20,086 nt of DNA from CAMDHY01 sp943372725. GTDB lineage: Bacteria; Pseudomonadota; Alphaproteobacteria; Rhizobiales; Segnochrobactraceae. Positions 7,217-16,622 of this stretch are shown here, one piece after another. The first letter of the stretch is position 1. Each line of letters opens with the position of its first letter. The notes beneath the pieces are model-generated. The model did not search any database and was not told where the DNA came from. It saw nothing but the letters and a program-made list of their open reading frames with translations. The stretch is from NCBI GenBank assembly GCA_943372725.1, contig CALRZT010000045.1, positions 1-20,086 on the forward strand, written 5' to 3'. Both the position numbers and the translations under genes were made by a program.

Positions 7217-7780
7217 ATGCAAGTCATCCTGCTCGAGCGCATCGCCAAGCTCGGCCAGATGGGCGACGTCGTCCGCGTCCGCGACGGCTTCGCCCGCAAC
7301 TTCCTGCTGCCGAAGGGCAAGGCGCTGCGCGCCACCGCCTCGAACCGCGAGCGATTCGAGCACGAGCGCGTCCACCTCGAGGCGCGCAACCTCGAGCGCA
7401 AGAGCGAGGCCCAGGCCGTCGGCGAGAAGCTCGAGGGCAAGTCGTTCACCGCCATCCGCCAGGCGGGCGAGACCGGCCAGCTCTACGGTTCGGTGACGAC
7501 GCGCGACATCGCCGACGCCATCGAGGCGGCTGGCTTCTCGGTGAACCGCACGCAGGTCGACCTGCAGCAGCCGATCAAGTCGATCGGCCTGCACACCGTC
7601 CGTATCGTGCTCCACCCGGAAGTCGTCGTCGCGGTGACGCTGAACGTCGCCCGCTCGGCCGACGAGGCGGAGCGCCAGGCGCGTGGCGAGAGCCTCAACC
7701 AGCGCGACACCGGCTTCGAGTTCGAGCCGGACGAGGACGAGGACGAAGGCGAGGATCGCGGCGAGCGCGCCGAGGCCTGA
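7217..7780 (+). CDS. rplI: 50S ribosomal protein L9
   Basis: L9 binds 23S rRNA with its N-terminal domain and reaches across the ribosome through a long helix. The first 40 residues (MQVILLERIAKLG, then VRDGFARNFLLPKGKA) are canonical; the helix spans roughly 41-75, and the C-terminal domain includes GQLYGSVTTRDIADA (87-101). The 187-residue length suits the alphaproteobacterial form. Residues 168-187 are an acidic tail (DEDEDEGED core). AGGAG sits 8 nt before the ATG. It is the last gene of the rpsF unit, ahead of a strong terminator. Confidence 0.97.
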   Translation: MQVILLERIAKLGQMGDVVRVRDGFARNFLLPKGKALRATASNRERFEHERVHLEARNLERKSEAQAVGEKLEGKSFTAIRQAGETGQLYGSVTTRDIADAIEAAGFSVNRTQVDLQQPIKSIGLHTVRIVLHPEVVVAVTLNVARSADEAERQARGESLNQRDTGFEFEPDEDEDEGEDRGERAEA

Positions 7781-7832
7781 GCCCCCCTCGGGGCCGGTCG
7801 CCGGCCGGCTCCGTCACACGTCTGCAGCATTG

Positions 7833-7863
7833 AAGGACGCAGCGGTCGACGCTGCGTCCTTTT
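7833..7863 (+). terminator. Rho-independent terminator after rplI
   Basis: A perfect 12-bp stem, AAGGACGCAGCG (7833-7844) with CGCTGCGTCCTT (7850-7861), encloses the 5-nt loop GTCGA. A run of four T follows (7860-7863). It lies 52 bp after the rplI stop and is the clearest intrinsic terminator in the window. It separates the ribosomal protein genes from cfa. Confidence 0.9.
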
Positions 7864-7882
7864 CGCGTTTGCATGCACCCAC

Positions 7883-7911
7883 TTGAGTGGTGCCGAACGC
7901 GCGAATACCAT
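7883..7911 (+). promoter_or_regulatory. Candidate cfa promoter
   Basis: TTGAGT (4 of 6 to the -35 consensus), a 17-nt spacer and TACCAT (4 of 6 to the -10) lie just after the terminator and give a leader of about 40 nt before cfa. Position and spacing are both ideal, so this is the best promoter candidate in the window. Confidence 0.5.
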
Positions 7912-7958
7912 CCCGATCCGTCCGAGGTTTGCGCCTCTCCCGCGCTCGGAGGCCGGAA

Positions 7959-9215
7959 ATGATTCGCGTGATGGAAGCCATCCTGTCGCGGGCGGTGACG
8001 CACGGGGCACTGGAGATCGTCGGTTCGGACGGGCGGCTGCGTCGCTTCGGCGACGGGATGGGGCGCCCGATACGCGCGCGCTTCGTCGATGCCGCGACGG
8101 AGTGGGCCATCGTCCTCGATCCCGAGCTGAAATTCGGCGAAGCCTTCATGGACGGCAAGGTCGTCCTCGAGGAAGGGTCGATCTACGATCTCCTCGACGT
8201 GCTTCTCCGCAACCTGCGCGGTGATTCGCAGCCGACCTGGCCGGCGAAGCTGCGCGGCCTGTGGCGTGTCGCCACCCGCCGCCTGCGCCAGCACAACACC
8301 GAAACGCGCGCCCGCCGCAACGTCGCCCACCACTACGACCTCGACGGCGCCCTCTACCGCCTCTTCCTGGACGCGGACCGGCAGTATTCCTGCGCCTATT
8401 TCGAGCAGCCGAACGACGACATCGAGAGCGCGCAACTCGCCAAGAAGCGCCATCTCGCCGCCAAGCTGATGATCTCGCCGGGCCAGAAGGTGCTCGACAT
8501 CGGCTGCGGCTGGGGCGGGCTCGGCCTTTATCTCGCCGACGTCTGCGACGCCGACGTCACCGGGGTGACGCTGTCGGAAGAACAGTACGGCGTCGCCAAC
8601 GCGCGCGCCGCCGAGCGCGGTCTCTCCGGCCGGGCCCGCTTCGAGTTGCGCGACTACCGGACGCTGGAGGGCCCCTTCGACCGCATCGTCTCGGTCGGCA
8701 TGTTCGAGCACGTCGGCGTCGGCCACTTCGAGGAGTACTTCGCCAAGGTGAAGCAGCTCCTGAAGCCGGACGGCATCATGGTGCTGCACTCGATCGGCCG
8801 CTTCGACGGCCCGGGCGACACCAACTCCTGGATCCAGAAGTATATCTTCCCCGGCGGCTACATCCCGGCCCTGTCGGAGGTGGTGCCGGTGATCGAGCGG
8901 CAGCGGCTGATCACCACCGACATCGAAATCCTCCGCCTGCACTATGCCGAGACCCTGCGCGCCTGGCGCGAGCGCTTCCTGGCGCGGCGGGAGGAGGCGA
9001 AGGCGCTCTACGACGAGCGTTTCTGCCGGATGTGGGAGTTCTATCTCGCCGCCTCCGAGACGGCCTTCCGCCACCAGGACATGATGAACTTCCAGATCCA
9101 GTTCGCCCGCCACCAGCACGCCGTGCCGCTGACGCGCGACTACATCTTCCTGGAGGAGAGCCGGCTGCGGGAGCGCGAGCAGGCCCGCACCTCTCTGCGT
9201 CTCGCCGGCGAGTGA
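7959..9215 (+). CDS. cfa: Cyclopropane-fatty-acyl-phospholipid synthase
   Basis: This enzyme adds a methylene group from S-adenosylmethionine across the double bond of membrane-phospholipid acyl chains. The 418-residue protein has an N-terminal domain (about 1-120) and a methyltransferase domain with the SAM motif LDIGCGWGG (179-187). Residues matching known active-site positions of E. coli Cfa are present: C145 in QYSCAYFE, E250 in MFEHVGVGHF, H277 in LHSIGRFDGPG and Y329. I chose ATG at 7959 because GGAGG is 6 nt upstream; an in-frame GTG at 7887 overlaps the candidate promoter. It stands alone between the rplI terminator and dnaB. Cfa often responds to stationary phase or acid stress. Confidence 0.94.
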   Translation: MIRVMEAILSRAVTHGALEIVGSDGRLRRFGDGMGRPIRARFVDAATEWAIVLDPELKFGEAFMDGKVVLEEGSIYDLLDVLLRNLRGDSQPTWPAKLRGLWRVATRRLRQHNTETRARRNVAHHYDLDGALYRLFLDADRQYSCAYFEQPNDDIESAQLAKKRHLAAKLMISPGQKVLDIGCGWGGLGLYLADVCDADVTGVTLSEEQYGVANARAAERGLSGRARFELRDYRTLEGPFDRIVSVGMFEHVGVGHFEEYFAKVKQLLKPDGIMVLHSIGRFDGPGDTNSWIQKYIFPGGYIPALSEVVPVIERQRLITTDIEILRLHYAETLRAWRERFLARREEAKALYDERFCRMWEFYLAASETAFRHQDMMNFQIQFARHQHAVPLTRDYIFLEESRLREREQARTSLRLAGE

Positions 9216-9297
9216 CGGGGCAGCCGCGGCGCAGACGCCAAGCGGCGGCGAATCACCTAACCTCGGCGGCGGCTGCCGCAGGAGTTTAGCGGGGACA

Positions 9298-9320
9298 ACC
9301 GGCCCGCGGGGCTGGCCGGT
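9298..9320. repeat. Inverted repeat in the cfa-dnaB gap
   Basis: ACCGGCC (9298-9304) and GGCCGGT (9314-9320) form a perfect 7-bp dyad with a 9-nt loop in the 160-bp gap after cfa. No T-run follows. It may end cfa transcription weakly or lie in the dnaB leader. I found no convincing promoter for dnaB here, although the gap size suggests one. Confidence 0.35.
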
Positions 9321-9375
9321 CCCGGCCGTGTCGCGGTAACTCGGTCGGCCGCTGCTCCGAGGACGCCGAACCGCC

Positions 9376-10854
9376 ATGGAAGCCACCGCCCGCAAGCTCG
9401 ACGCCGCCGCCTTCAACCGGCTGCCGCCGCACAACGTCGAGCTCGAGCGCCAGCTGCTCGGCGCCATCCTGATGAACAACGAGACCTTCTACCGGGTCTC
9501 CGACTTCCTCGAGGCCGGCCACTTCTTTTTCGAGGCGCATCGCCGGATTTTCGAGAAGACGTCGCAGCTCGTGCGGGCCGGCAAGAACGCCTCCCCCATC
9601 ACGCTGAAGACCTTCTTCGCCGCCGACGAGCAGATCGCCGACCTGTCGGTGACGCAGTACCTGCTGCGCATGGCCGCCGACGCCACGACGATCATCAACG
9701 CCGAGGACCACGGCCGGACGATCTTCGACCTGGCGCTCCGGCGCTCGCTGATCCGCATCGGCGAGGACATGGTCAACATCGCCTTCGATTCGCCGATCGA
9801 GGCGCCGCCGAAGGTGCAGATCGAGGACGCCGAGCGGCGCCTCTACGAGCTCGCCGAGACCGGCCGCTACGAGGGCGGCTTCCAGGCCTTCTCGGACGCG
9901 CTCGCGACCGCCATCGACATGGCGGCGGCGGCCTACCAGCGCTCGGGCGGCCTGTCGGGCCTCGCCACGGGCCTCAACGACCTCGACCGCCTGATGGGCG
10001 GCCTGCAGCGCTCCGACCTCGTCATCCTCGCCGGCCGTCCCGCCATGGGCAAGACGGCGCTCGCCACCAACATCGCCTACAACGTCGCCCGCAACTATCG
10101 GCCCGGCGCCTCCGCCGACGGGTCGCCCCACGCCGAGGACGGCGGCATCGTCGGCTTCTTCTCGCTCGAAATGTCGGCCGAACAGCTCGCCACCCGCATC
10201 ATCGCCGAGCAGTCCGGCGTGTCTTCGTCGCTGATCCGGCGCGGCTCGATCGACGCCGAGCAGTTCGACCGCATCGCCGCGGTGGCGCAGGAGATCCAGG
10301 CGCTGCCGCTCTACATCGACCAGACCGGCGGCATCTCGATCGGCCAGCTCGCCGCCCGCGCCCGCCGCCTGAAGCGCCAGCGCGGGCTCGACCTGCTGAT
10401 CGTCGACTACCTGCAGCTCCTGCAGGGCTCCGGCAAGCGCGGCGAGAACCGCGTGCAGGAGATCACCGAGATCACCACCGGCCTGAAGGCGCTCGCCAAG
10501 GAGCTCGATCTGCCGATCGTGGCGCTGTCGCAGCTGTCGCGCCAGGTCGAATCGCGCGACGACAAGCGGCCGCAGCTCTCGGACCTGCGCGAATCGGGCT
10601 CGATCGAGCAGGACGCCGACGTCGTCATGTTCGTCTTCCGCGAGGAGTACTACCTGAAGAACCACAAGCCGAAGGAGGGCTCCGAGGAGTTCTTCAAGTG
10701 GCAGACGGAGATGGAGGCGGTCGCCGGCGTCGCCGAGGTCATCGTCGGCAAGCAGCGCCACGGGCCGACGGGCACGGTTCCGCTGCAATTCGATGCAGAG
10801 GTGACGCGCTTCTCGAACCTCGCGCGTGAGTACCACCTCCCGGACAGGGACTGA
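9376..10854 (+). CDS. dnaB: Replicative DNA helicase DnaB
   Basis: DnaB is the hexameric helicase that unwinds DNA at the replication fork. The 492-residue protein has the N-terminal DnaG-contact domain (PHNVELERQLLGAIL from 19) and a RecA-type ATPase domain. Visible are Walker A GRPAMGKT (220-227), the catalytic glutamate E265 in SLEMS, Walker B LLIVDYLQLL (340-349), SQLSRQVE (385-392), and K459/R461 in VGKQRHGPTG as arginine-finger region. Short insertions at about 242-258 and 428-450 look like those of other alphaproteobacterial DnaB proteins. No intein is present. The GAGGA site is about 12 nt before the ATG. alr starts 2 bp after the stop. Confidence 0.97.
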   Translation: MEATARKLDAAAFNRLPPHNVELERQLLGAILMNNETFYRVSDFLEAGHFFFEAHRRIFEKTSQLVRAGKNASPITLKTFFAADEQIADLSVTQYLLRMAADATTIINAEDHGRTIFDLALRRSLIRIGEDMVNIAFDSPIEAPPKVQIEDAERRLYELAETGRYEGGFQAFSDALATAIDMAAAAYQRSGGLSGLATGLNDLDRLMGGLQRSDLVILAGRPAMGKTALATNIAYNVARNYRPGASADGSPHAEDGGIVGFFSLEMSAEQLATRIIAEQSGVSSSLIRRGSIDAEQFDRIAAVAQEIQALPLYIDQTGGISIGQLAARARRLKRQRGLDLLIVDYLQLLQGSGKRGENRVQEITEITTGLKALAKELDLPIVALSQLSRQVESRDDKRPQLSDLRESGSIEQDADVVMFVFREEYYLKNHKPKEGSEEFFKWQTEMEAVAGVAEVIVGKQRHGPTGTVPLQFDAEVTRFSNLAREYHLPDRD

Positions 10855-10856
10855 GG

Positions 10857-12046
10857 ATGCCGAAGGCGGCGATGCATCGACCGGTCGACCCGTCCGCCCT
10901 CGCGGCGCCGGTGCGTCCGGTTCCGCTCGACGAGACCGACCACCTGGCCGGCGGGCGCCTGACGATCGACCTCGCTGCGCTGGCCGCCAACTGGCGCAGC
11001 CTCGCCGAGCGCTGCGGTTCCAGCGAATGCGCCGGCGTCGTCAAGGGCGACGGCTACGGCATCGGGCTCGAGGCCGCAACGGGCACGCTCGCCGACGCCG
11101 GTTGCCGCACCTTCTTCGCCGCCACCATCGCCGAGGCTCTCGACGCCAAGGCGATTGTGCCGGAGGCGGCCGTCTACGTGCTGAACGGCTTTCCTCCGGG
11201 GGCCGCTGCGCTCGTCGCCGACGCGGGCCTTCGTCCGGTGCTCGGCAGCCTCGAGGAGGTCGAGGACTGGGCCGCGCTCGGGCGCTCCCGCGGCCAGCCA
11301 CTGCCGGCGGCGCTGCACGTCGACACCGGCATGAACCGCCTCGGCCTCGCCCGCGACGTCGCCGTCGCGGTGGCCGCCAGCGCCGAGTTGCGCCCGCACC
11401 TCGGTCTGACGCTGTTGATGAGCCACCTCGCCTGCGCCGACACGCCGGGCCATCCGCTGAACGCCCGCCAGCTCGAGGCCTTCCAGGCGGCGCGCGCGCT
11501 CTTTCCGGGCGTCCCCGCCTCGCTGGCGAACTCCGCCGCCACGCTGGCGCTGCCGGAAACCCACTTCGACCTCGTGCGCCCCGGCATCGCCGTCTACGGC
11601 GGCCGGGCGGTCGCGGGTCTCGCCAATCCGATGCGACCCGTGGCGAGGCTCGAGGGCCGCATCATCAAGATCCGCGAGGCCAGCGCGGGCGAATCGGTCG
11701 GCTACGGTGCGGCGGAGACGCTCGCCCGCCCAAGCCGGCTCGCCGTCGTCGGCATCGGCTACGCCGACGGCTTTCCGCGTGCCGCCGGATCGAGCGACGC
11801 GACCGGTGGTGCCGTCGGCTGGCTCGCCGGCCATCGCGTGCCCCTCGTCGGCCGGGTCTCGATGGATCTGCTGATCTACGACGTCACCGACGTGCCGCCC
11901 GCCTCCGCGCGGCGTGGCGACTGGATCGAGCTGTTCGGCGACCATGTGCCGGTCGACGACATCGCGGCCCGCGCCGGCACCATCGGCTACGAGGTGCTCA
12001 CCCACCTCGGCAGCCGCTTCTCCCGCGACTATGTCGGCCAGGCCTG

Positions 12047-12047
<1 letters not shown>
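10857..12047 (+). CDS. alr: Alanine racemase
   Basis: This PLP enzyme converts L- to D-alanine for peptidoglycan. The 396-residue product has the PLP lysine K63 in VVKGDGYGIG, S226 in ANSAATL for phosphate binding, R241 in LVRPGIAVYG facing the PLP pyridine nitrogen, and the second catalytic base Y283 in VGYGAAE. These correspond in spacing to K39, S204, R219 and Y265 of the Geobacillus enzyme. Both alanines usual around the lysine (VVKADAYG) are glycine here. The ATG at 10857 is 2 bp after dnaB, with AGGGA 6 nt upstream inside dnaB; an ATG at 10872 is possible. It overlaps radA by 1 nt (TGATG). Confidence 0.95.
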
Positions 12048-13489
<1,442 letters not shown>

Positions 13490-13537
13490 TGAAACGAGGC
13501 GTCGTGGTCGTGCCACGCGAGTGAGGTTGTCCGAACA

Positions 13538-14248
13538 ATGTCGGTGACGCTGCTCGACGGGCTCGTTCTCGTCGTCATCCTGATCTCGGCTCTCCTGGCC
13601 ATGCTGCGCGGCTTCGTTCGCGAGGTGCTGTCGATCGCCTCCTGGGTCGCCGCCGCCGCGGCCGCCTACTTCTTCTACGACGACCTGCTGCCGCTGGTGC
13701 GGCAGTACGTCAGCAACGAGTACGTCTCGCTCGGCATCGCCATCGGCGGCATCTTCTTCCTGACGCTGATCATCGTCAGCATCATCACGATGAAGATTTC
13801 CGACTTCGTCATCGACAGTAAGATCGGCATCCTCGACCGGACGCTCGGCTTCGTCTTCGGGGCGGCGCGCGGCCTGCTCCTGATCGTCGTGGCGATGTTG
13901 TTCTTCAACTTCCTGGTGCCGCCGGTGCAGCAGCCCGCCTGGGTGGCGCAGGCGCGCTCGAAGCCGATGCTCGACAATCTCGGCACGCAACTTGTCGCAG
14001 CCCTGCCCGATGCCCCTGACCGATCGATCCTCGATCGCTATATACCCGGCGGTAACCGGACGCCGCCGGCCGCGACTCCGCCGGCCGGTTCGGCGCCGGC
14101 GCCGACCGACGGCGCCCCTGCTCCCACCGGCGGGGCTCCGGCCGGGACACCGCCGACGACCGACCAGCAGTCCGATGCGAGCTACGGCTCGGGAGCCCGG
14201 CAGGGGCTCAACCAGTTGATTCAATCGAGCGGCAGCAACGGCCAATAG
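13538..14248 (+). CDS. cvpA: CvpA family membrane protein
   Basis: CvpA is an inner-membrane protein named for a role in colicin V production; its general function is unclear, with links to envelope stress tolerance. The 236-residue protein shows about four membrane helices (6-24, 27-47, 63-86, 103-127) and the family motifs LRGFVREVLS (23-32) and DRTLGFVFGAARG (100-112). Residues from about 165 form a Pro/Ala/Gly/Thr tail with repeated GAPAPT-like units, probably disordered. The ATG at 13538 has GAGG about 11 nt upstream. A small hairpin CGTGG/CCACG (13503-13517) lies in the gap after radA. purF follows, as in E. coli. Confidence 0.9.
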   Translation: MSVTLLDGLVLVVILISALLAMLRGFVREVLSIASWVAAAAAAYFFYDDLLPLVRQYVSNEYVSLGIAIGGIFFLTLIIVSIITMKISDFVIDSKIGILDRTLGFVFGAARGLLLIVVAMLFFNFLVPPVQQPAWVAQARSKPMLDNLGTQLVAALPDAPDRSILDRYIPGGNRTPPAATPPAGSAPAPTDGAPAPTGGAPAGTPPTTDQQSDASYGSGARQGLNQLIQSSGSNGQ

Positions 14249-14303
14249 TCGGGTCCGGCGAATGGTCTTTTGTCGCGAACCGCAGAGTGGTTCGAGCGAG
14301 ACG

Positions 14304-15842
14304 ATGAACGACGGTTCAGCCGCGGCCGGTGACGCACCGACCCCCTCGCCACAGGCCGCCCCCGGCGCCTCTTCCCTCTCGGAGGCCAGCTTCGGCGGCC
14401 ACGCCTTCGACGACGACCATCTCCACGAGGAGTGCGGCGTCTTCGGCGTTTTCGGCCACGACCAGGCGGCCGCGCTGGTGGCGCTCGGGCTGCACGCCCT
14501 GCAGCACCGCGGCCAGGAAGCCGCCGGCATCGTCTCGTTCGACGGCCACCAGTTCGTCCCCGAGCGCTACATCGGCCTCGTCGGCGACAACTTCACGAAG
14601 CCCTCGGTGATGGAGCGCCTGAAGGGCGACCGCGCCATCGGCCACACCCGCTATGCGACCACCGGCGGCCAGATCCTGCGCAATGTGCAGCCCTTGTTCG
14701 CCGAGTTCGCCGGCGGCGGCTTCTCCGTCGCCCACAACGGCAACCTGACGAATGCCATGACGCTGCAGCGCCGGCTGCAGAACCGCGGCTCGATCTTCCA
14801 GTCGACCTCCGACACCGAGACAATCATCCACCTGATCGCGACCAGCGAGCCTGGTCCGCTGGTCGAGCGCTTCATCACGGCGCTGCGCCAGCTCGAGGGC
14901 GCCTATGCGCTGGTGGCGCTGTCGGAGAAGAAGATGATCGGCTGCCGCGATCCGCTGGGCGTGCGGCCGCTGCTGCTCGGCCGCCTCGACGACGCCTTCG
15001 TGCTGGCGTCCGAGACCTGCGCCCTCGACATCATCGGCGCCACCTTCGTCCGCGACATCGAGCCGGGCGAGATGGTGGTGATCACCGAGACCGGCATCGA
15101 GAGCCTGTTCCCCTTCCAGCGCCTGAAGTCGCGCTTCTGCGTCTTCGAGTACGTCTATTTCGCCCGCCCCGATTCCAACGTCGAGGGCCGCAACGTCTAC
15201 GACGTGCGCAAGAAGATCGGCGCTGAGCTCGCGCGCGAGTCCCCCGCCGATGTCGACCTCGTCGTGCCGGTGCCGGATTCCGGCACGCCCGCAGCGATCG
15301 GATTCTCGCAGGAGGCCGGGCTGCCGTTCGAACTCGGCATCATCCGCAACCACTATGTCGGCCGGACCTTCATCGAGCCGTCGGACGCCATCCGCCACAT
15401 GGGCGTCAAGCTCAAGCACAGCCCGAACCGCGCCCTGATCGAGGGCCGGCGGATCGTGCTCATCGACGATTCGATCGTGCGCGGCACGACCTCGCTCAAG
15501 ATCGTCGAGATGATGCGCGACGCCGGCGCGGCCGAGGTGCACATGCGCATCGCCTCGCCGCCGACGACGGACTCCTGCTTCTACGGCGTCGACACGCCGG
15601 AGAAGTCGAAGCTGATCGCCTCGCGCATGTCCGTCGAGGAGATGGCCCGCTTCATCAAGGTCGACAGCCTCGCCTTCCTGTCGATCGACGGTCTCTACCG
15701 CGCCGTCGGGGAAGCCCGGCGCGATCCGCGGCAGCCGCAGTTCTGCGACGCCTGCTTCACGGGCGACTACCCGACCCGCCTCACCGACCGCCAGGAGAAG
15801 GAAACCGTGCGGCAGCTCTCGCTGCTCGCCGAGGTTTCCTGA
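14304..15842 (+). CDS. purF: Amidophosphoribosyltransferase (Fe-S type)
   Basis: PurF makes phosphoribosylamine from PRPP and glutamine, the first step of purine synthesis. From ATG 14304 the protein has 512 residues. A leader of 43 residues precedes the nucleophile C44 in EECGVFGVFG; it would be removed to expose the cysteine. The PRPP loop VLIDDSIVRGTTS is at about 385-397. Cysteines C279, C425, C481 and C484 (RFCVFEY, DSCFYGVDT, CDACFTG) match the 4Fe-4S ligands of the B. subtilis enzyme. An in-frame ATG at 14262 is an alternative start, but its codons look non-coding and its ribosome binding site is no better. It lies 55 bp after cvpA. Confidence 0.95.
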   Translation: MNDGSAAAGDAPTPSPQAAPGASSLSEASFGGHAFDDDHLHEECGVFGVFGHDQAAALVALGLHALQHRGQEAAGIVSFDGHQFVPERYIGLVGDNFTKPSVMERLKGDRAIGHTRYATTGGQILRNVQPLFAEFAGGGFSVAHNGNLTNAMTLQRRLQNRGSIFQSTSDTETIIHLIATSEPGPLVERFITALRQLEGAYALVALSEKKMIGCRDPLGVRPLLLGRLDDAFVLASETCALDIIGATFVRDIEPGEMVVITETGIESLFPFQRLKSRFCVFEYVYFARPDSNVEGRNVYDVRKKIGAELARESPADVDLVVPVPDSGTPAAIGFSQEAGLPFELGIIRNHYVGRTFIEPSDAIRHMGVKLKHSPNRALIEGRRIVLIDDSIVRGTTSLKIVEMMRDAGAAEVHMRIASPPTTDSCFYGVDTPEKSKLIASRMSVEEMARFIKVDSLAFLSIDGLYRAVGEARRDPRQPQFCDACFTGDYPTRLTDRQEKETVRQLSLLAEVS

Positions 15843-15865
15843 CCCGACAGCAACGGACACGCCGG

Positions 15866-16618
15866 ATGGAACCTCGCTTCGAGGGGCGCATCGCCCTCGT
15901 CACCGGTGCCTCGCGCGGCATCGGCCGTGCCCTGGCGCTCGCTCTCGGAGCGGCCGGCGCCCATGTCATCGCGCTGGCGCGCACCAGCGGGGCGCTGGAG
16001 GAACTCGACGACGATATCCGCGCCGCCGGCGGCTCGGCCGCGACGCTGGTGCCCGTCGATCTCCGGGACATGCCGGCGCTCGACCGCCTCGGCCTGTCGA
16101 TCCACGAGCGCTGGGGTCGCCTCGACATCCTGGTCGGCAACGCCGGCATGCTCGGGCCGCTGTCGCCGATCGGACACATCGACCCGAAGGTGTTCGACGA
16201 GGTGATGGCGGTGAACGTCACCGCCAACTGGCGGCTGATCCGCTCGCTCGACCCGCTGCTGCGCCAGTCCGAGGCCGGCCGGGCGGTTTTCCTGTCGTCC
16301 ACGGCCTCGCAGAAGAGCCGGCCCTACTGGGGCCTCTACGCGACGACGAAGCTCGCCCTCGAGATGATCGTGCGCACCTATGCGGCCGAAACCGCGCACA
16401 CGCCGATCAAGGCGAACCTCGTCAATCCGGGCGCCATGCGCACCAAGATGCGGGCCCAGGCGATGCCCGGCGAGGACCCGGCGACCCTGCCGCCGCCGGA
16501 AGACGTGGTGGCACCGATCCTCGACCTGCTGGCGCCGGAGTGCACCGTTTCCGGTGTCCTCTACGACCACCCGAGCCGGTCTCTGAAGGCGTTCCAGCCC
16601 CCCGCCCCGCTCGCCTGA
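15866..16618 (+). CDS. SDR family oxidoreductase (YciK-like)
   Basis: This 250-residue short-chain dehydrogenase has the cofactor motif TGASRGIG (13-20), GNAG (91-94), N117, the serine pair S144/S145 and Y158-K162 (YATTK), so the catalytic set is complete. The C-terminal half, with NPGAMRTKMRAQAMPGEDP, resembles E. coli YciK and unlike FabG lacks the VNGG ending. The substrate is unknown. It begins 23 bp after purF in the same direction, so it is probably the last gene of the dnaB-purF run. The ribosome binding site is weak (GGA, 10 nt). It ends 4 bp from the opposing der stop. Confidence 0.9.
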   Translation: MEPRFEGRIALVTGASRGIGRALALALGAAGAHVIALARTSGALEELDDDIRAAGGSAATLVPVDLRDMPALDRLGLSIHERWGRLDILVGNAGMLGPLSPIGHIDPKVFDEVMAVNVTANWRLIRSLDPLLRQSEAGRAVFLSSTASQKSRPYWGLYATTKLALEMIVRTYAAETAHTPIKANLVNPGAMRTKMRAQAMPGEDPATLPPPEDVVAPILDLLAPECTVSGVLYDHPSRSLKAFQPPAPLA

Positions 16619-16622
16619 GGCT

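Noticed and set aside
7870..7877. TGCATGCA palindrome before cfa
   Set aside because: Only 8 bp and isolated; expected by chance and not a recognised operator.
7887..7958. GTG start for cfa at 7887
   Set aside because: ATG 7959 has a far better ribosome binding site, and the GTG overlaps the candidate -35 box.
7695..9479. Minus-strand open frame of 594 codons across cfa
   Set aside because: A shadow of rplI, cfa and dnaB; no recognisable domain and no ribosome binding site.
9286..12005. Two long minus-strand frames opposite dnaB and alr
   Set aside because: Antisense artefacts of high GC; the plus-strand genes explain the region fully.
14316..15860. Minus-strand frame of 514 codons opposite purF
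   Set aside because: PurF with all catalytic and Fe-S residues occupies the plus strand; the antisense protein is low-complexity.
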